Shown: positions 1 to 10,532 of the stretch, piece by piece
Layout of the letters: every line of letters begins with the position of its first letter
Numbering within the stretch: the first letter of the stretch is position 1
Assembly (NCBI GenBank): GCA_905221605.1
Contig: CAJNDS010002642.1
Location: 67,106-131,105 of the forward strand
DNA length: 64,000 nt
Direction of reading: 5' to 3'
Source: Symbiodinium natans
Lineage: Eukaryota > Sar > Dinophyceae > Suessiales > Symbiodiniaceae
Translations under genes and position numbers: made by a program
Notes under the pieces: model-generated
What the model was told of the DNA's origin: nothing
Database searches by the model: none
Seen by the model: only the letters and a program-made list of their open reading frames with translations

Positions 1-385
1 GTTTGGGGTTCATCCAGAATGAGGGTTGACATGTTTGTATAGGGTTGAGGGCTTGGTTTCTAGGGTTTAGGGTTTAGGGTTTGGGGTTTAGGGTTTAGGG
101 TCTAGGGTTTGGGGCTTAGGGTAAAATATTCAGGCATCCTCGGCCCTAAGCCAGAAAGAGATTGACTCTCCGACATGAAGAACTCATCCCGAAACCCTGG
201 GCACACCAAAACCCCAAACCCTGAACCCACCAATACCCTAAACCCTAAAATCCAAAGCGCTAAGACCAACCCGACACCCGGACCCTAAGCTAAGCCCTAC
301 ACCCTAAACCCTAAACCCTAAACCCCTAAACCCTAAACGCTAAACCCTAAGCCCTAAGCCCTAAGCCCTAAGCCCTAAACTGCAG

Positions 386-472
386 GACACCTACATTCAA
401 AACACCGGCGACGACATCTACGCCGTCTGGGGCAGCCGCTTCGACACGCGGAACATCGTCTTTGAGCGCTGC
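386..472 (+). CDS. Beta-helix gene exon (a)
   Basis: Acceptor CTGCAG precedes GAC; 29 codons in phase 0 end at the donor GTGGGT. It encodes NTGDDIYAVWGS followed by FDTRNIVFERC, a typical helix-rung pattern. Confidence 0.7.
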
Positions 473-3400
473 GTGGGTGTGGATGCTCGGTCGGCTTTAG
501 GATTCAGGGAGCTGAGGGCTTTCAGGGATTAGGGCCCCAAACCCTGAAGCCTAAACCCAAAAACCCTCAACCCTCAACCCTCAACCCTCAACCCTAAACC
601 CTAAAAACCCTAAACCCTAAACCCTAAACCCTAGACCCTTAAAGAAGCCCCCCCCGATACGCAGGATGCGGGCCGTGCCCGGCAGAACCACTACGGCAGC
701 TGCGTGGCGGTGTACGGCGCCAAGGATCAAGGGTTTCGGGTTTAGGGTTTAGCGTAGGGTTTAGGGGGGGGGGGGGGGTTAGGGGGTTTCAGGGGGTTTT
801 AGGGGGGTTGTAGGGGGGTTGTAGGGGGGTTTAGGAGGGTTTTTAGGGGGGTTTTTAGGGGGGTTTTAGGGGGGTTTTAAGGGGTTGGGGGCTTTAGGGG
901 GGTTTAGGGGGAGGGAGAGGTTTAAGTAGGGTTAAGGGTGCAGCCCTAAACTCTAAACCCTAAACCCTAAACCTTAAACCCAAAACCCTAAACCCTAAAC
1001 CCAAAACCCTAAACCCTAAACCCTCCTAAACCCTAAACGGTACCGAAAGCCCCAAAGCCCCTTTGCGGGTCCATAAGGGAACTCCCCTGAACAGGAGGCC
1101 ACCTTCCGGGACATCACCTGCGGCTCGGCTGGGTGGGGGTGGTTGAGGTTTGGGGTTTAGGGTGGTCGTGGTGGTGGTGGTGGTGGTGGTGGAGGTGCGT
1201 TTTTTGTTGGGTTGAGATTTAGGGTTTAGGGCTTAGGGGTTGTTCCCTAAGCCTTATCATCCCCAACCGCCCACTGACAGAGGAGAGTCCTACTCTACAG
1301 CCCCCTACGGAATTACTTCATATTCTTATTCATATAAACCCCGAGAGAATATGAAAATACTCTCTTTTTTATGTTAAGGTTCCCAGGGGAGCATAGTAGA
1401 AGGCTATGCGCCGGAGCAGAACCGCCACGACTGCTACGACGGCAAGAACGGGGGCGAGACCTGCAACGGATGCCTGGGGATCATCAAGCAGAGCTTCGAT
1501 GCGAACTACCGTGGGTCCGTGCTCCCTGGGCTGCGCAGATTAGGGGGGAGTTTAGGGTTTAGGGTTTAGGGTTTAGGGGGCGGTTTAGGGGGGTTCAGGG
1601 TGGTTTTGGGGGTTTTGGGGGTTTCGGGTTGAGGGTTTAGGGTCAGTTTGTTGGAACCAAAGCCCTAAACCCTAAACCCTAAATGGCCCTGAACCCTAAA
1701 CTAAACCCTAAACCCTAAACCCCAAACCCTAAAGCCCTAAAACCCTAAATCCCTAAATCCCTAAAACCCTAAACACCTAAAACCCTAAAACCCTAAAACC
1801 CTAAAACCCTAAAACCTTAAATCCTAAACCCTCAACCCTCAACCCTCAACCCTAAACCCTCAACCCTAAAACCCTAAAACCCTAAAACCCTAAAACCCTA
1901 AAACCCTAAACCCTAAACCCTAAACCCTAAACCCTAAACCCTAACCCTGAACCCTGAACCCTGAACCCTGAACCCTGAACCCTAAACTCATCCCAGATTC
2001 CAGGTTCAACTTTGAGGGCTGCAAGTTCTACAACCTTCGGCGTCAGTTTGCGAACGGACGACAGGCAAGGCTTCGGGGCTTAGTTTAGGGTTTAGGTTTT
2101 AGCGTTTAGCGTTTAGGGTTTTTGTTATAGGGTTTAGGGTTTCAGTACAAGGACCGCGTGAATGATTGTGCGAAATAATATTAACGCAGCGCTCATTAAA
2201 TTCTGCATTCGCGGGCAAGAACAGTATATTTAATATGCGGTAATAAAAATAGAAAAAGTGAAGAGAACGAAACGATTGGTATTTGCAAACGACAGAAATG
2301 TAGTGCGCAAAATGCAATAAGTGAGTGAACGAAACACGAAAATAGAATATTACTGGCCCGTTCGTATCTTTTCTATCACTAGTTAAAAAATTGTACTCAT
2401 AAAGGCTTAGGATGTTTTTAATAATCTGGATTCATCTTTGGAATCTCCGGAACAATAATATCAGTCCTTATACGAATAGAATTATATTCATCAGGAAATA
2501 GGATATTATCTCCAGAAAGCCAGAACTTCTATATAAGCAGTACATTGCATGGCTTTCTGATGATCTTCTTTTTAGTAATGCCTGGCTTGTGTGGAGGCCT
2601 ATCTTTCAAGGGCCTCCAGTACCCTAAACCCTGAACCCTGAACCCTAAACCCTAAACCCTAAACCCGAAACCCTGAACCCTGAACCCTGCCCGGGGCTTA
2701 GGGTTTTGGGGGCCTGGAGTCGCTGGTTTCTCGTGGTCACCGTCCTACAGTGGTTACATTATGTATGGAATAGATAGAGTTCAGAATTGTAATTTTATAA
2801 TCAATTAATAAATAAGTAATAATTCAAAAAAAATACTTAATTAATAATTAATTAATCAATTTGTAATACAAAAGGTGTGATATAAGGTAGGGGCGGGTGG
2901 GGGGGGGGGGAGGTTCGGGTTCAGGGCTCAGGGTGGCGGTTCCACATGGCTCTCGTCCGTGTTTTTAAAAGCACCAGACTCAATCTTCAGCCCGGATGAG
3001 CCCTAAACCCTAAGCCCTAAACCCTAAACCCTAAACCCTGAACCCTAAACCCTAAACCCTAAACCCTAAAGCCTAAACCCTAAACCCGCCCGCCACCCCT
3101 CTCACCTCTGTTGGGGTAGGCGGGCGCAGTCGAGCGCTCAGCGAGACCACGGCAGGCTCTGCTGGGCTGCAGAGCCTGGCAGGCACACCCCTGAGAGGGT
3201 CGCCTGGCTAGAGTCGCCTAGCATTGTCACAGTTATATTTTATAGCCCTAAACCCACACTTTTGCTCTCGCGAGGCGGGGGGGTGTCCTTTCCCTTTTGG
3301 CCCAGCCTCCCTCCCGGACCATTTCTGAGCCTTTTTGGGCTCCTCCCGGACAATTTCTGAGCCTTTTGGGCTCGACAGTTTCAGAGCCTTTTTGGGCTCC

Positions 3401-5105
3401 TCCCGGACAGTTTCTGAGCCTTTTTGGGCTCCTCCCGGACAGTTTCAGAGCCTTTTTCTGAGCCTTTTTGGGCTTGTCCCGGACAGTTTCTGAGCCTTTT
3501 TGGGCTCCTCCCGGACAGTTCCTGAGCCTTTTTGGGCTCCTCCCGGACAGTTTCTGAGCCTTCTTGGGCGGACAGTTTCTGTCCTTTTGGACAGTTTCTG
3601 AGCCTTTTTGGGCTTCTCCCGGACAGTTTCTGAGCCTTTTTGGGCTCCTCCCGGACAGTTCCTGAGCCTTTTTGGCCTCCCGGACAGTTGCCTTTTTGGA
3701 ACCTTTTTGGGCTCCTCCCGGACAGTTTCTGAGCCTTTTTGGGCTCCTCCCGGACAGTTTCTGAGCCTTTTTGGGTTCTGCCGGACAGTTTCTTGGAGCC
3801 TTTTTGGGCTCCTCCCGGCCTTTTTGGTCTTTTTGGGCTCCCCCCGACAGTTTCTGAGCTCCTCCCGGACCGTTTCTGAGCCTTTTTGGGCTCCTCCCGG
3901 ACAGTTTCTGAGCCTTTTTGGGCTTTTCCCGGACAATTTCTGAGCCTTTTTAGGCTCCTTCCGGACAGTTTCTGAGCCTTTTTGGGCTTCTCCCGCACAG
4001 TTTCTGAGCCTTCTGGGGTTCTTCCCGGACAGTTTCTGAGCCTTTTTGGGCTTCTCCCGCGCAGTTTCTGAGCCTTTTGGGGTTCCTCCCGGACAGTTTC
4101 TGCACCTTTTTTTTGAGCTCCTCCAGGACAGTTTCTGAGCCTTTTCTGCACCTTTTAGAGCTCCTCCGGACAGTTTCTTGGAGCATTTTTGGGCTTCTGG
4201 GCTTGTCCCAGACCATTTCAGAATTTTTCTGGGCTTCACCCGACCATTTCTGAGCTTCGGGCTGCCCCCCCCAATTTCTGAGCTTATTTGGGCCTCCCAG
4301 ACCAACTTTTTTGGGATTTCTGGGATTCTGGGCGGCTGCCCCCAGACCATTTCTGAGTTTCTTTGGGCTTCTCCCAGACCATTTCTGAGCCTTTAACTCG
4401 GAAACTTCTGACTATGTTGCGCAAAGCTTCGAAAAAACCCGCTCGACAATCCGACATAGAGAAAAAAGAAAACAATGAGAAGGCCCTCCGGCCGAAGACT
4501 CCCCCAACGCAAAACCTAATTTTTTTTGGCTGCAATTTCTTTACATGTCCTGAACACAAGCTTCTGGGCATGTTTTTCATAAGGCATCATTTCATAACCA
4601 CACTTTCGCCATGTAGCTAATCCGACGCAGAAAAATGTTGAATGGCTGGCTGGTTTTGGCTGGCTCCGGCTTGGGTTCGCAGTGAGTTGTGATTGGGTGG
4701 CCTTGGGGTGGGCATGTCTGCATACTATTGCGTCCAGCTGACCCGTGCTACACCCTAAACCCTAAACCTTAAACCCTAAACCCTAAAGAGCCCTCAACAA
4801 GCTGTCGAGGACAGGCTGGGTGTATCTATAGCATCTACTTTGCAGGGAGACGAGTCGGATGACGCAGCGGCACACCAGAGCCTACCTAGGTCAACTTCAT
4901 CTGCGGGTTTCCGATCTTGGGGGTACCTTCTTGGGGGTCCCTTTCTAAAGGGGATCCTACTCTTTGGGGGTCTATATTAGGGTCCCTTATTGTCGTAAAG
5001 CCCCATCTACAGGTCTACGATCTCAGCAGTCCGCAGAACACCGGCCGACCGATCGTGTGCAACAACGAGTGGAAGAACGGAGGGCTCGACGTGCGGGTCA
5101 GCTGA
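386..5105 (+). CDS. Right-handed beta-helix protein, multi-exon gene (5' end missing)
   Basis: Six exons join in one frame: 386-472, 665-724, 1095-1122, 1400-1510, 1997-2064 and 5013-5105, with stop TGA at 5103-5105. Phases agree at every junction (0, 0, 1, 1, 0). Donors are GT, GA, GC, GT and GC; acceptors are all AG. The protein has short rungs of beta-helix type such as NTGDDIYAVWGSRFDTRNIVF, EATFRDITC and FNFEGCKFYNL, with regularly placed Asn/Asp and Cys. This suggests a secreted or surface polysaccharide-binding or polysaccharide-cleaving fold of the pectate-lyase/dextranase type; that assignment is inference from pattern. An upstream exon with the start codon is not in the window or not recognisable. 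The last intron (2065-5012) holds a cox1 fragment and a minisatellite, and may hide more exons. Confidence 0.7.
665..724 (+). CDS. Beta-helix gene exon (b)
   Basis: Acceptor ACGCAG, 20 codons in phase 0, donor GATCAA (a GA donor). It encodes NHYGSCVAVYGAK. Confidence 0.7.
1095..1122 (+). CDS. Beta-helix gene exon (c), 28 nt
   Basis: Acceptor AACAG, encodes EATFRDITC plus one base, donor GCTCGG. The extra G completes the first codon of the next exon (GAA). Confidence 0.6.
1400..1510 (+). CDS. Beta-helix gene exon (d)
   Basis: Acceptor ATAGTAG, donor GTGGGT. It encodes a Cys-containing stretch with NRHDCYDGKNGGETCNGC. The frame stays open for 111 nt, while the first acceptor choice (after TCCCAG at 1386) would hit a TAG. 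Confidence 0.65.
1997..2064 (+). CDS. Beta-helix gene exon (e)
   Basis: Acceptor TCCCAG, donor GCAAGG. Two bases complete a His codon carried over from exon d; then SRFNFEGCKFYNLRRQF. It ends in phase 0, matching the terminal exon. Confidence 0.65.
2140..2890. other. AT-rich island inside the beta-helix intron
   Basis: About 2140-2610 and 2750-2880 are clearly more AT-rich than the surroundings. The right part of the first block is a cox1 fragment (separate entry). The left part (2140-2425) has no ORF I recognise and could be flanking mitochondrial DNA. The second block is nearly pure A/T with TTAATTAAT runs; a similar A/T block recurs at 63430-63515. Confidence 0.6.
2428..2598 (+). pseudogene. 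cox1: Mitochondrial cox1 fragment in nuclear DNA (NUMT)
   Basis: Fifty-seven codons read without a stop and show the cytochrome c oxidase subunit I signature of dinoflagellate and apicomplexan mitochondria: FGISGTIISVLIRIELYSSG, then a GNRI segment, then TLHGFLMIFFLVMPGLCGG, covering transmembrane helix I through the conserved HG-(8-9)-MP-x-x-GG region. A TAA lies in frame just upstream, and after GG the reading departs from cox1 where GFGN would follow, so it is a fragment of an about 500-residue protein. It lies in a nuclear intron between telomere-type arrays, so a transferred copy is the natural reading. A short inverted repeat (GGAGGCC...GGCCTCC, 2592-2616) marks the right break. Confidence 0.85.
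3300..4400. repeat. 32-bp hairpin minisatellite, block 1
   Basis: About thirty imperfect copies of a roughly 32-bp unit of the form GGACAGTTTCTGAGCC, TTTTTGGGCTCCTCCC. Each unit contains a short stem (GAGCC...GGCTC) around a T-rich loop. Because 32 is not a multiple of 3 and the unit lacks stops on the minus strand, long minus-strand ORFs arise by chance; these are not genes. The same family forms a second block at 21178-22110. Confidence 0.95.
4401..5012. other. Intron sequence, no firm gene
   Basis: Holds a short CCCTAAA array (4750-4790) and one possible extra exon at 4846-4889 (acceptor TTGCAG, donor AG|GTCAAC) whose frame I cannot fix. Nothing else is recognised. Confidence 0.4.
5013..5105 (+). 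CDS. Beta-helix gene terminal exon
   Basis: Acceptor CTACAG, then 30 codons and TGA. It encodes VYDLSSPQNTGRPIVC, then NNEWKNGGLDVRVS. Phase 0 matches exon e. Confidence 0.6.
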   Translation, partial: VYDLSSPQNTGRPIVCNNEWKNGGLDVRVS

Positions 5106-6170
5106 GGCTTTGAAAGTAGCTTTTGTAGGGCCTTAGGGCTCTTGAGTTTAGGTGCGTCAGTTGTGTTGCAGAGCCTCAGGGTTTAGAGGGGTTCAGTGCC
5201 TGGCCATGCCTGGTGCAGTTCCTTACAGTTTCGGGGTGTAGGGTTATCGTTTTGCCGGCCGTCCTGTGAAGCAGGTCTGCACAGTACCTAAAATGCAGAG
5301 GGCGTCTGAGTCCATGTCTGCCAAGACAGTGGACCTGCTTCAGGAGCTGTGCCCATAGACTGTCCAAAGCTCTTCACGGCCTTTTGTATCTTTTGTGCAC
5401 TCACGAAGCAGTGAGGAAGGCTGCGGTCTGTACAAGCCTGGAGCCTAGATCTTGAAGACCAGTGCACCAGGCAGATGGAGGCAGCGCCCCGCGACGAAAG
5501 AAGCGCCCTGCCCACAAAGCCAACCTGAAGCCCTGAAAAGGCCCCAGGCTCCCCCCAAAACCCTCAACCCTCGACTCGAAACCCTAAATCCCTAAATCCC
5601 AAACCCAAAAAACCCCAAAAGCTCCTTCAGCTTGAGTCTGGCCATGGGGCTCAGAATTCTGAGCCCGAAGCCCTGAAACCCAAGACCACAAAAGCCCTGA
5701 ATGATGAACCCCAAAGACCCCAAGCCGAATAACCACCCCGAAGGCCCTGCTTTCAACCGCTGCTGCGAAGCCTCATCTATAACAGACCTTGGGGGCTTCA
5801 TTAGGCTCCAGTAGGACCCCCACCCTTCCACGTTTGTGGGCTTGTGTGGGTTCTTGGGGGTTGACAAGACTTCTCATCCAGCCCCCAACGTTGAGAGGTC
5901 TCAGGGTTTAGGGCGCAGGGCCTGGGAGCTCGATTTTTAACACAGGGAGCCCGTGTCCTCCGCACGTCATGGCAGCGGCTGTTTCTTGGCTGAGGTTTTT
6001 GTCCTCGGTTGTGGCCCCGGCCACCCTAAACCCGAAACCCGAAACCCGAAACCCGAAACTCTAAACCCTAAACCCTAAACCCTAAACCCTAAACCCTAAA
6101 CCCGAAACCCTAAACCCTAAACCCTGCGTAAGGGATGCTGGGCAACAGAAGAAGGCACCCGAAACCACAG
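5106..6170. other. Intergenic stretch
   Basis: No gene recognised. A short plus-strand reading at 5291-5356 (MQRASESMSAKTVDLLQELC) ends in TAG but has no partner exon. CCCGAAA/CCCTAAA arrays at 6023-6125 lead into the EF-hand exon. Confidence 0.4.
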
Positions 6171-6266
6171 CCACCCAAGGATATCTTCGACCGCCTCGAC
6201 GCGAATCGAGATGGTGTGGTTACCCGCGAGGAGTGGCAGAGAGCCATGGCCCCGCAGGCCACGCAG
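6171..6266 (+). CDS. EF-hand exon, copy 1
   Basis: Acceptor CCACAG, 32 codons in phase 0, GC donor. It encodes KDIFDRLDANRDGVVTREEW, a helix and a canonical Ca2+-binding loop (D-A-N-R-D-G-V-V-T-R-E-E), followed by QRAM. CCCTAAA lies upstream and a long TTTAGGG array downstream. A close copy is at 24350-24426. The parent gene is unresolved; the zinc-ribbon exon 500 bp downstream may belong to it. Confidence 0.75.
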
Positions 6267-6289
6267 GCCGCTTGTTTCGGGTTTAGGGT

Positions 6290-6478
6290 TTAGGAGTTTA
6301 GGGTTTAGGGTTTAGGGTTTAGGGTTTAGGGTTTAGGGTTTAGGGTTTAGGGTTTAGGGTATGGTGTTTAGGGTTTAGGGTTTAGGGTTTAGGGTTTAGG
6401 GTTTAGGGTTTAGGGTTTAGGGTTTAGGGTTTAGGGTTTAGGGTTTAGGGTTTAGGGTTTAGGGTTTAGGGTTTAGGG
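6290..6478. repeat. TTTAGGG array
   Basis: About 26 units of TTTAGGG, nearly perfect, with one interruption (GTATGG) near 6360. It starts just after the EF-hand exon. Confidence 0.95.
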
Positions 6479-6750
6479 ACTTGGGACTTTTGTTTGTTGA
6501 GGGTTCACAATGTTTGGCAGAGCCGGGTGATGGTCTCTGTGTGATAGGTGCATGGCTTTCAACCGTTGAAACGTCCGTTAATAACCCATACATATACACA
6601 TATATTAGGGTTTAGGGTTTAGGGTTTGGGGTTTAGGTTTAGGGTTTAGGGTTTAGGGTTTAGGGACATATGTATCTGTGTGTGTGTGTGTGTGTATAAA
6701 TCAGTGTATAAGTACCCTACACATTCCAATCAAGCTAGGCCCTACATGAC

Positions 6751-6849
6751 ATGATCCCTGAGGCATCAAGTGCCAACTGCCCGGCTTGTGGGAATGTGTA
6801 CTTGGACGACGCAGCGTTCTGCCGGAAGTGCGGCCGCAAGCGAGACGAG
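6751..6849 (+). CDS. Zinc-ribbon exon, copy 1
   Basis: Encodes NCPACGNVYLDDAAFCRKCG then RKRDE: two CxxC knuckles 12 residues apart, a small zinc ribbon. It ends at donor GTGGGG in phase 0. The frame is open to an ATG at 6751 (MIPEASS...), so this could be the first exon; otherwise the exon begins after AAG at 6770. A near copy is at 28026-28106 with the same donor, so this is a shuffled module. I know this module from dinoflagellate proteins but not its function. Confidence 0.7.
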
Positions 6850-7605
6850 GTGGGGACCCCTAAGCCCTAAACCCGAAACCCGAAACCCTAAGCCCTAAGC
6901 CAAGCCCCAGCTTTCGGAAAGCAGCCTGAACCAAAACACCCTTAAACCCCGAAACCCCCCAGTGCCCTGAAATTCTCAACCCTAAGCTTCCGAAACCCCA
7001 AAACCCTAAACCCTAAACCCCAAAGCCCTAAAGCCTGAACCCTGGGAAGCACCCAAGGCTCCGAAGGTTGCCCGAAGGCCCCATCGACATGTGATGCGGT
7101 TTGGGGTTTAGGGTTTGGGGTTTGGGGTTTGGGGTTTAGGGTTTAGGGTTTAGGGTTTGGGGTTTGGGGTTTGGGGTTTGGGGTTTGGGGTTTTTGGGTC
7201 TAGGGTTTTTAGCGCATGATAGGGGCAAGTCCTAAAAGGAGGAATGATTTGAGCCAACGCAGGGAGGGCATACAAGTTTTCTCCCAGTGCTCTCAAGCCG
7301 GAAACCCGCAGCCTCGGAGGCGCGACTGGTCCACGCAAACTTCACCACGGGCCTCTAAACCCTACACCCCAACCCCAAACTCGAAACCCTAAACCCTAGC
7401 CCTAAACCCTAGCCCTAAACCCTCAACCCCAAACCTGAACCCTGGATCCAGAATCTCAGTGCTGACGCACCAGCCCCAAGCTTCTTTCTCACAGCCCGAG
7501 CTGAAGAAGGAAACACTAAACCCTAAACCCTAAACCCTAAACCCTAAACCCTAAACCCTAAACCCTAAACCCTAAACCCTGAATGGCGAGGCGGGCGCTG
7601 GGAAG

Positions 7606-7657
7606 ATGGCTTCGTCGGGCTCTGCGGGTGCCTTCGCCGCCCCTTGGCGCCAAGCGG
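7606..7657 (+). CDS. Met/Pro-rich gene, first exon
   Basis: ATG directly follows GGGAAG and the exon ends at donor GTAGGG. It encodes MASSGSAGAFAAPWRQA plus one base that completes Ala with the next exon. The frame from the upstream ATG at 7583 is also open, so the start is not certain. Confidence 0.45.
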
Positions 7658-10492
7658 GTAGGGTTTAGGGCTTAGGGCTTAGGGTTTTGGGTTTAGGGCT
7701 TAGGGTTTAGGGTAGAGGGTTTAGGGCTTTGGGCTTGGGGTTTTAGGGCTTGGGGGTTTGGGGCTTCGCGTTTCGGGTTCAGGGTTTAGGGTTCAGGGTT
7801 TATAGGGTTTTGGGTTTTGAGTTTAGGGGTCCAGGGTTTAGGGTTTAGGAGTTTACAAATGACCACCTCAAGACCTGAATCCCAAGCCCAAGGCGCCATA
7901 GACGGCGGCCCCCCTGCAAACCACTTCTAGGATGCCCAGTAGTACCCTTATCCCTTTTTGGGGGGTTTAGGTTCCCTTATAAACCCCTTTAAGCAAAAAA
8001 GGGTACCCTTTTGAAGCCTAGGTTACTGGGCAGCCTAGACTTTTCAATTTTTTTTGAGCCCTCGCCGCTTTACAGCGTCAGCTGCACAGTAGGCCCGTCT
8101 GTGGACGTCCACTGGTCAAGGTGAAACGTCCCGTCTGCCAACCGCTTTTCAAGCAGCTTGCGGGAGTGGCTTAGGGTTTAGGGTTTAGGGTTTCGGTTTA
8201 GGGTTTCGGGTTTAGGGTTTCGGGTTTAGGGTTTAGGGTTTAGGGTTTCGGGTACTCGTAGGACTCGAAAAGCGGCGGGCAGCTACTAAAGTTGAAGCCT
8301 GCGGGTTTAATGTCTTAAGTTTCGGGTTTTGGTTTTGGGGGCTTGAGGCTAATGCAGAAGCCTAAGCCATTGCCAACATGATCCCATAGTATCGCCATAT
8401 AATGGACATTATATGGTCATTGCCCAAGCCTCACACCTCGTTCCACGGGAACAGATACGCACTATGCAACGTGAGATGGACCGGTACGCCAAGTCGGTCA
8501 GACAAGCTCTTGTCAATGAGCAGGCGGCTCAGATCAAGGCCGACGCCACAGTCAGAGTCCCGGGTGGAGGCGTCCTGCTGTTCAAAGGTGGCTGCGGTGC
8601 CGTCGCAGGTCACGAGCTTGCTGGAGGCCGTCATGCGGCAGGACGTGGTGCACCCTAAACCCTAAACCCTAAACCCTCAACCCTGAACCCTGAACCCTGA
8701 AACCTGAACCCTGAACCCTGAACCCTAAACCCTAAACCCTCAACCCTCAACCCTAAACCCTCAACCCTAAACCCGAAACCCGACACCCCGCGCCTTGCGC
8801 GGAGGTTGTCGGTGCGCAGGGTGGCCCGACGATGATGCCGCCGCGCGGGCGGCAGGGGTAGGGAGGGATTCAGAGGTGTAGGGGGAGCCCAAGCCCTGAA
8901 CCCTAAACCCTAGACCTTATGCCCTGAACCTTGAACCTTGAGCCCTAACCCGAAACGCACCCTGAACCGAAAAACATCCTCAACCCTGAGCCCTAAACCC
9001 GGAGGCACCTGCCAGGGTTCGGGGTTCAGGGTTTAGGGTTTAGGGTTTAGGGTTTAGGGTTTAGGGCTTCAGGATTTCGGGTTTAGGTGCGAAGGCGTGC
9101 CCCAGTCTTAAGATTTCCCCTCGAAGCCACCCCTGGGTCCCGAACGGAACCCTGAACCCGAAACCCCAATCTAGGGTTTAGGGTTTAGGGTTTAGGGTTT
9201 AGGGTTTAGGGTTTAGGGTTTAGGGTTTAGGGCTCAGGGTTTAGGGTTCAGGGTTTAGGGTTTAGCGACGCTTTCAAGGTTCAAGGTAGAACCTCCCCAA
9301 CAGCCTCGTAAGAAGACCCGGGGGTCGGATTTGCGGTTGCCGGCTTCGCGAAATACAGATCTGGACGCGGGTTTACGAACACAAGGACCCCGCAAATGTA
9401 GGATTCCCTTACAACAAGACCACGATAAGGCACCCCCTAATTTCGGAAACCCCCCCATATGGAATGGTAATCCCGAAAGGGGTTTAGGGTTTAGGGTTTT
9501 GTGTTGTTTTGCGTACAGGGTTCCATTTTCGGGTTAAGGGTTTCGGGATTCTTTGAAGGAACCTCGCATACAGGTTTGAGGGTTTCATTGTTCACGGCCT
9601 TGGGGTTTATACTGCAAGCACCTGGCCTGCAGCGCTCCGCTCAGGACGCCCCAAGTCACCGCAATGTCGCAGCCTGGCGTCATGACCTATCCGTAGCTCG
9701 GATGTGAAACAGGGCGGCTGAGAATGTAGGAGGAACGCCGAACCCTGAGCCCTTCAACGGACTTAATCCCTACACCCCAAACCCCCGGACCTAAACCCTC
9801 AACTCTATAAGCCCTAAGCCCTGAGCCTTAAACCCTAAACCCTAAACCCTAAACCCCAAACCGTAAACACTAAACCCAAAACTCCCTGAAACCTCCTCGA
9901 GGTCCAGTGTCCCGGGCATGAAAGATTTCGTCGTCGTGCGTCCCCCCGTCCCGATGCAGGCAGGGTTTTAGGGTTTTAGGGTTTATTTAGGGTTTTAGGT
10001 TTTGCTTAGGGTTTTAGGGTTTTAGGGTTTTAGGGTTTTAGGGTTTTAGGGTTTTAGGGTTTTAGGGTTTTAGGGTTTTAGGGTTTTAGGGTTTTAGGGC
10101 TTAGGGCTTTTGGGGCTTAGGGTTTTGGGTTTTTGGGTTTTCGGGTTTTAGGGTTTAGGTTTTTTAGGGTTTAGAGTTTTTAGGGTTTAGAGCATTTAGG
10201 GTTTAGAGTATTTAGGGTTTTAGGGTATTAGGGTTTTAGGGTTTTAGGGTTTTAGGGCTTTAGCGGTTCAGGGTTTTAGGGCTGTAGGGTAGGGTTCAGG
10301 GTTTAGGGTTTCGGGTTTTAAGGTTTGGGGGTTAGGAGTTTAGGTGTTTAGGGTTTTGAGCTTCAGGATTTTAAGCTTTCGGGGTTTAAGCTGCAAGGTT
10401 TCTAGGGGTGATGTAAAGGATACGAACGAACAGCAAGATTCCCAAATCAAGGGTTCAGGAAGGTTCAGGGTACTCGGGATACTATGATTATA

Positions 10493-10532
<40 letters not shown>

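Noticed and set aside
1-400. Chromosome end
   Set aside because: Arrays are interrupted, occur in both orientations and recur through the whole window between exons.
3381-4350. Overlapping minus-strand ORFs of 256 and 301 codons, Lys/Arg/Glu-rich
   Set aside because: They run through the 32-bp minisatellite, which has no minus-strand stops; length and composition follow from the repeat.
8076-8120. Exon-like island RQLHSRPVCGRPLVK (TTTACAG to GTGAAA)
   Set aside because: Good splice signals, but its phase does not fit between the 7606 and 8429 exons; may be alternative or spurious.
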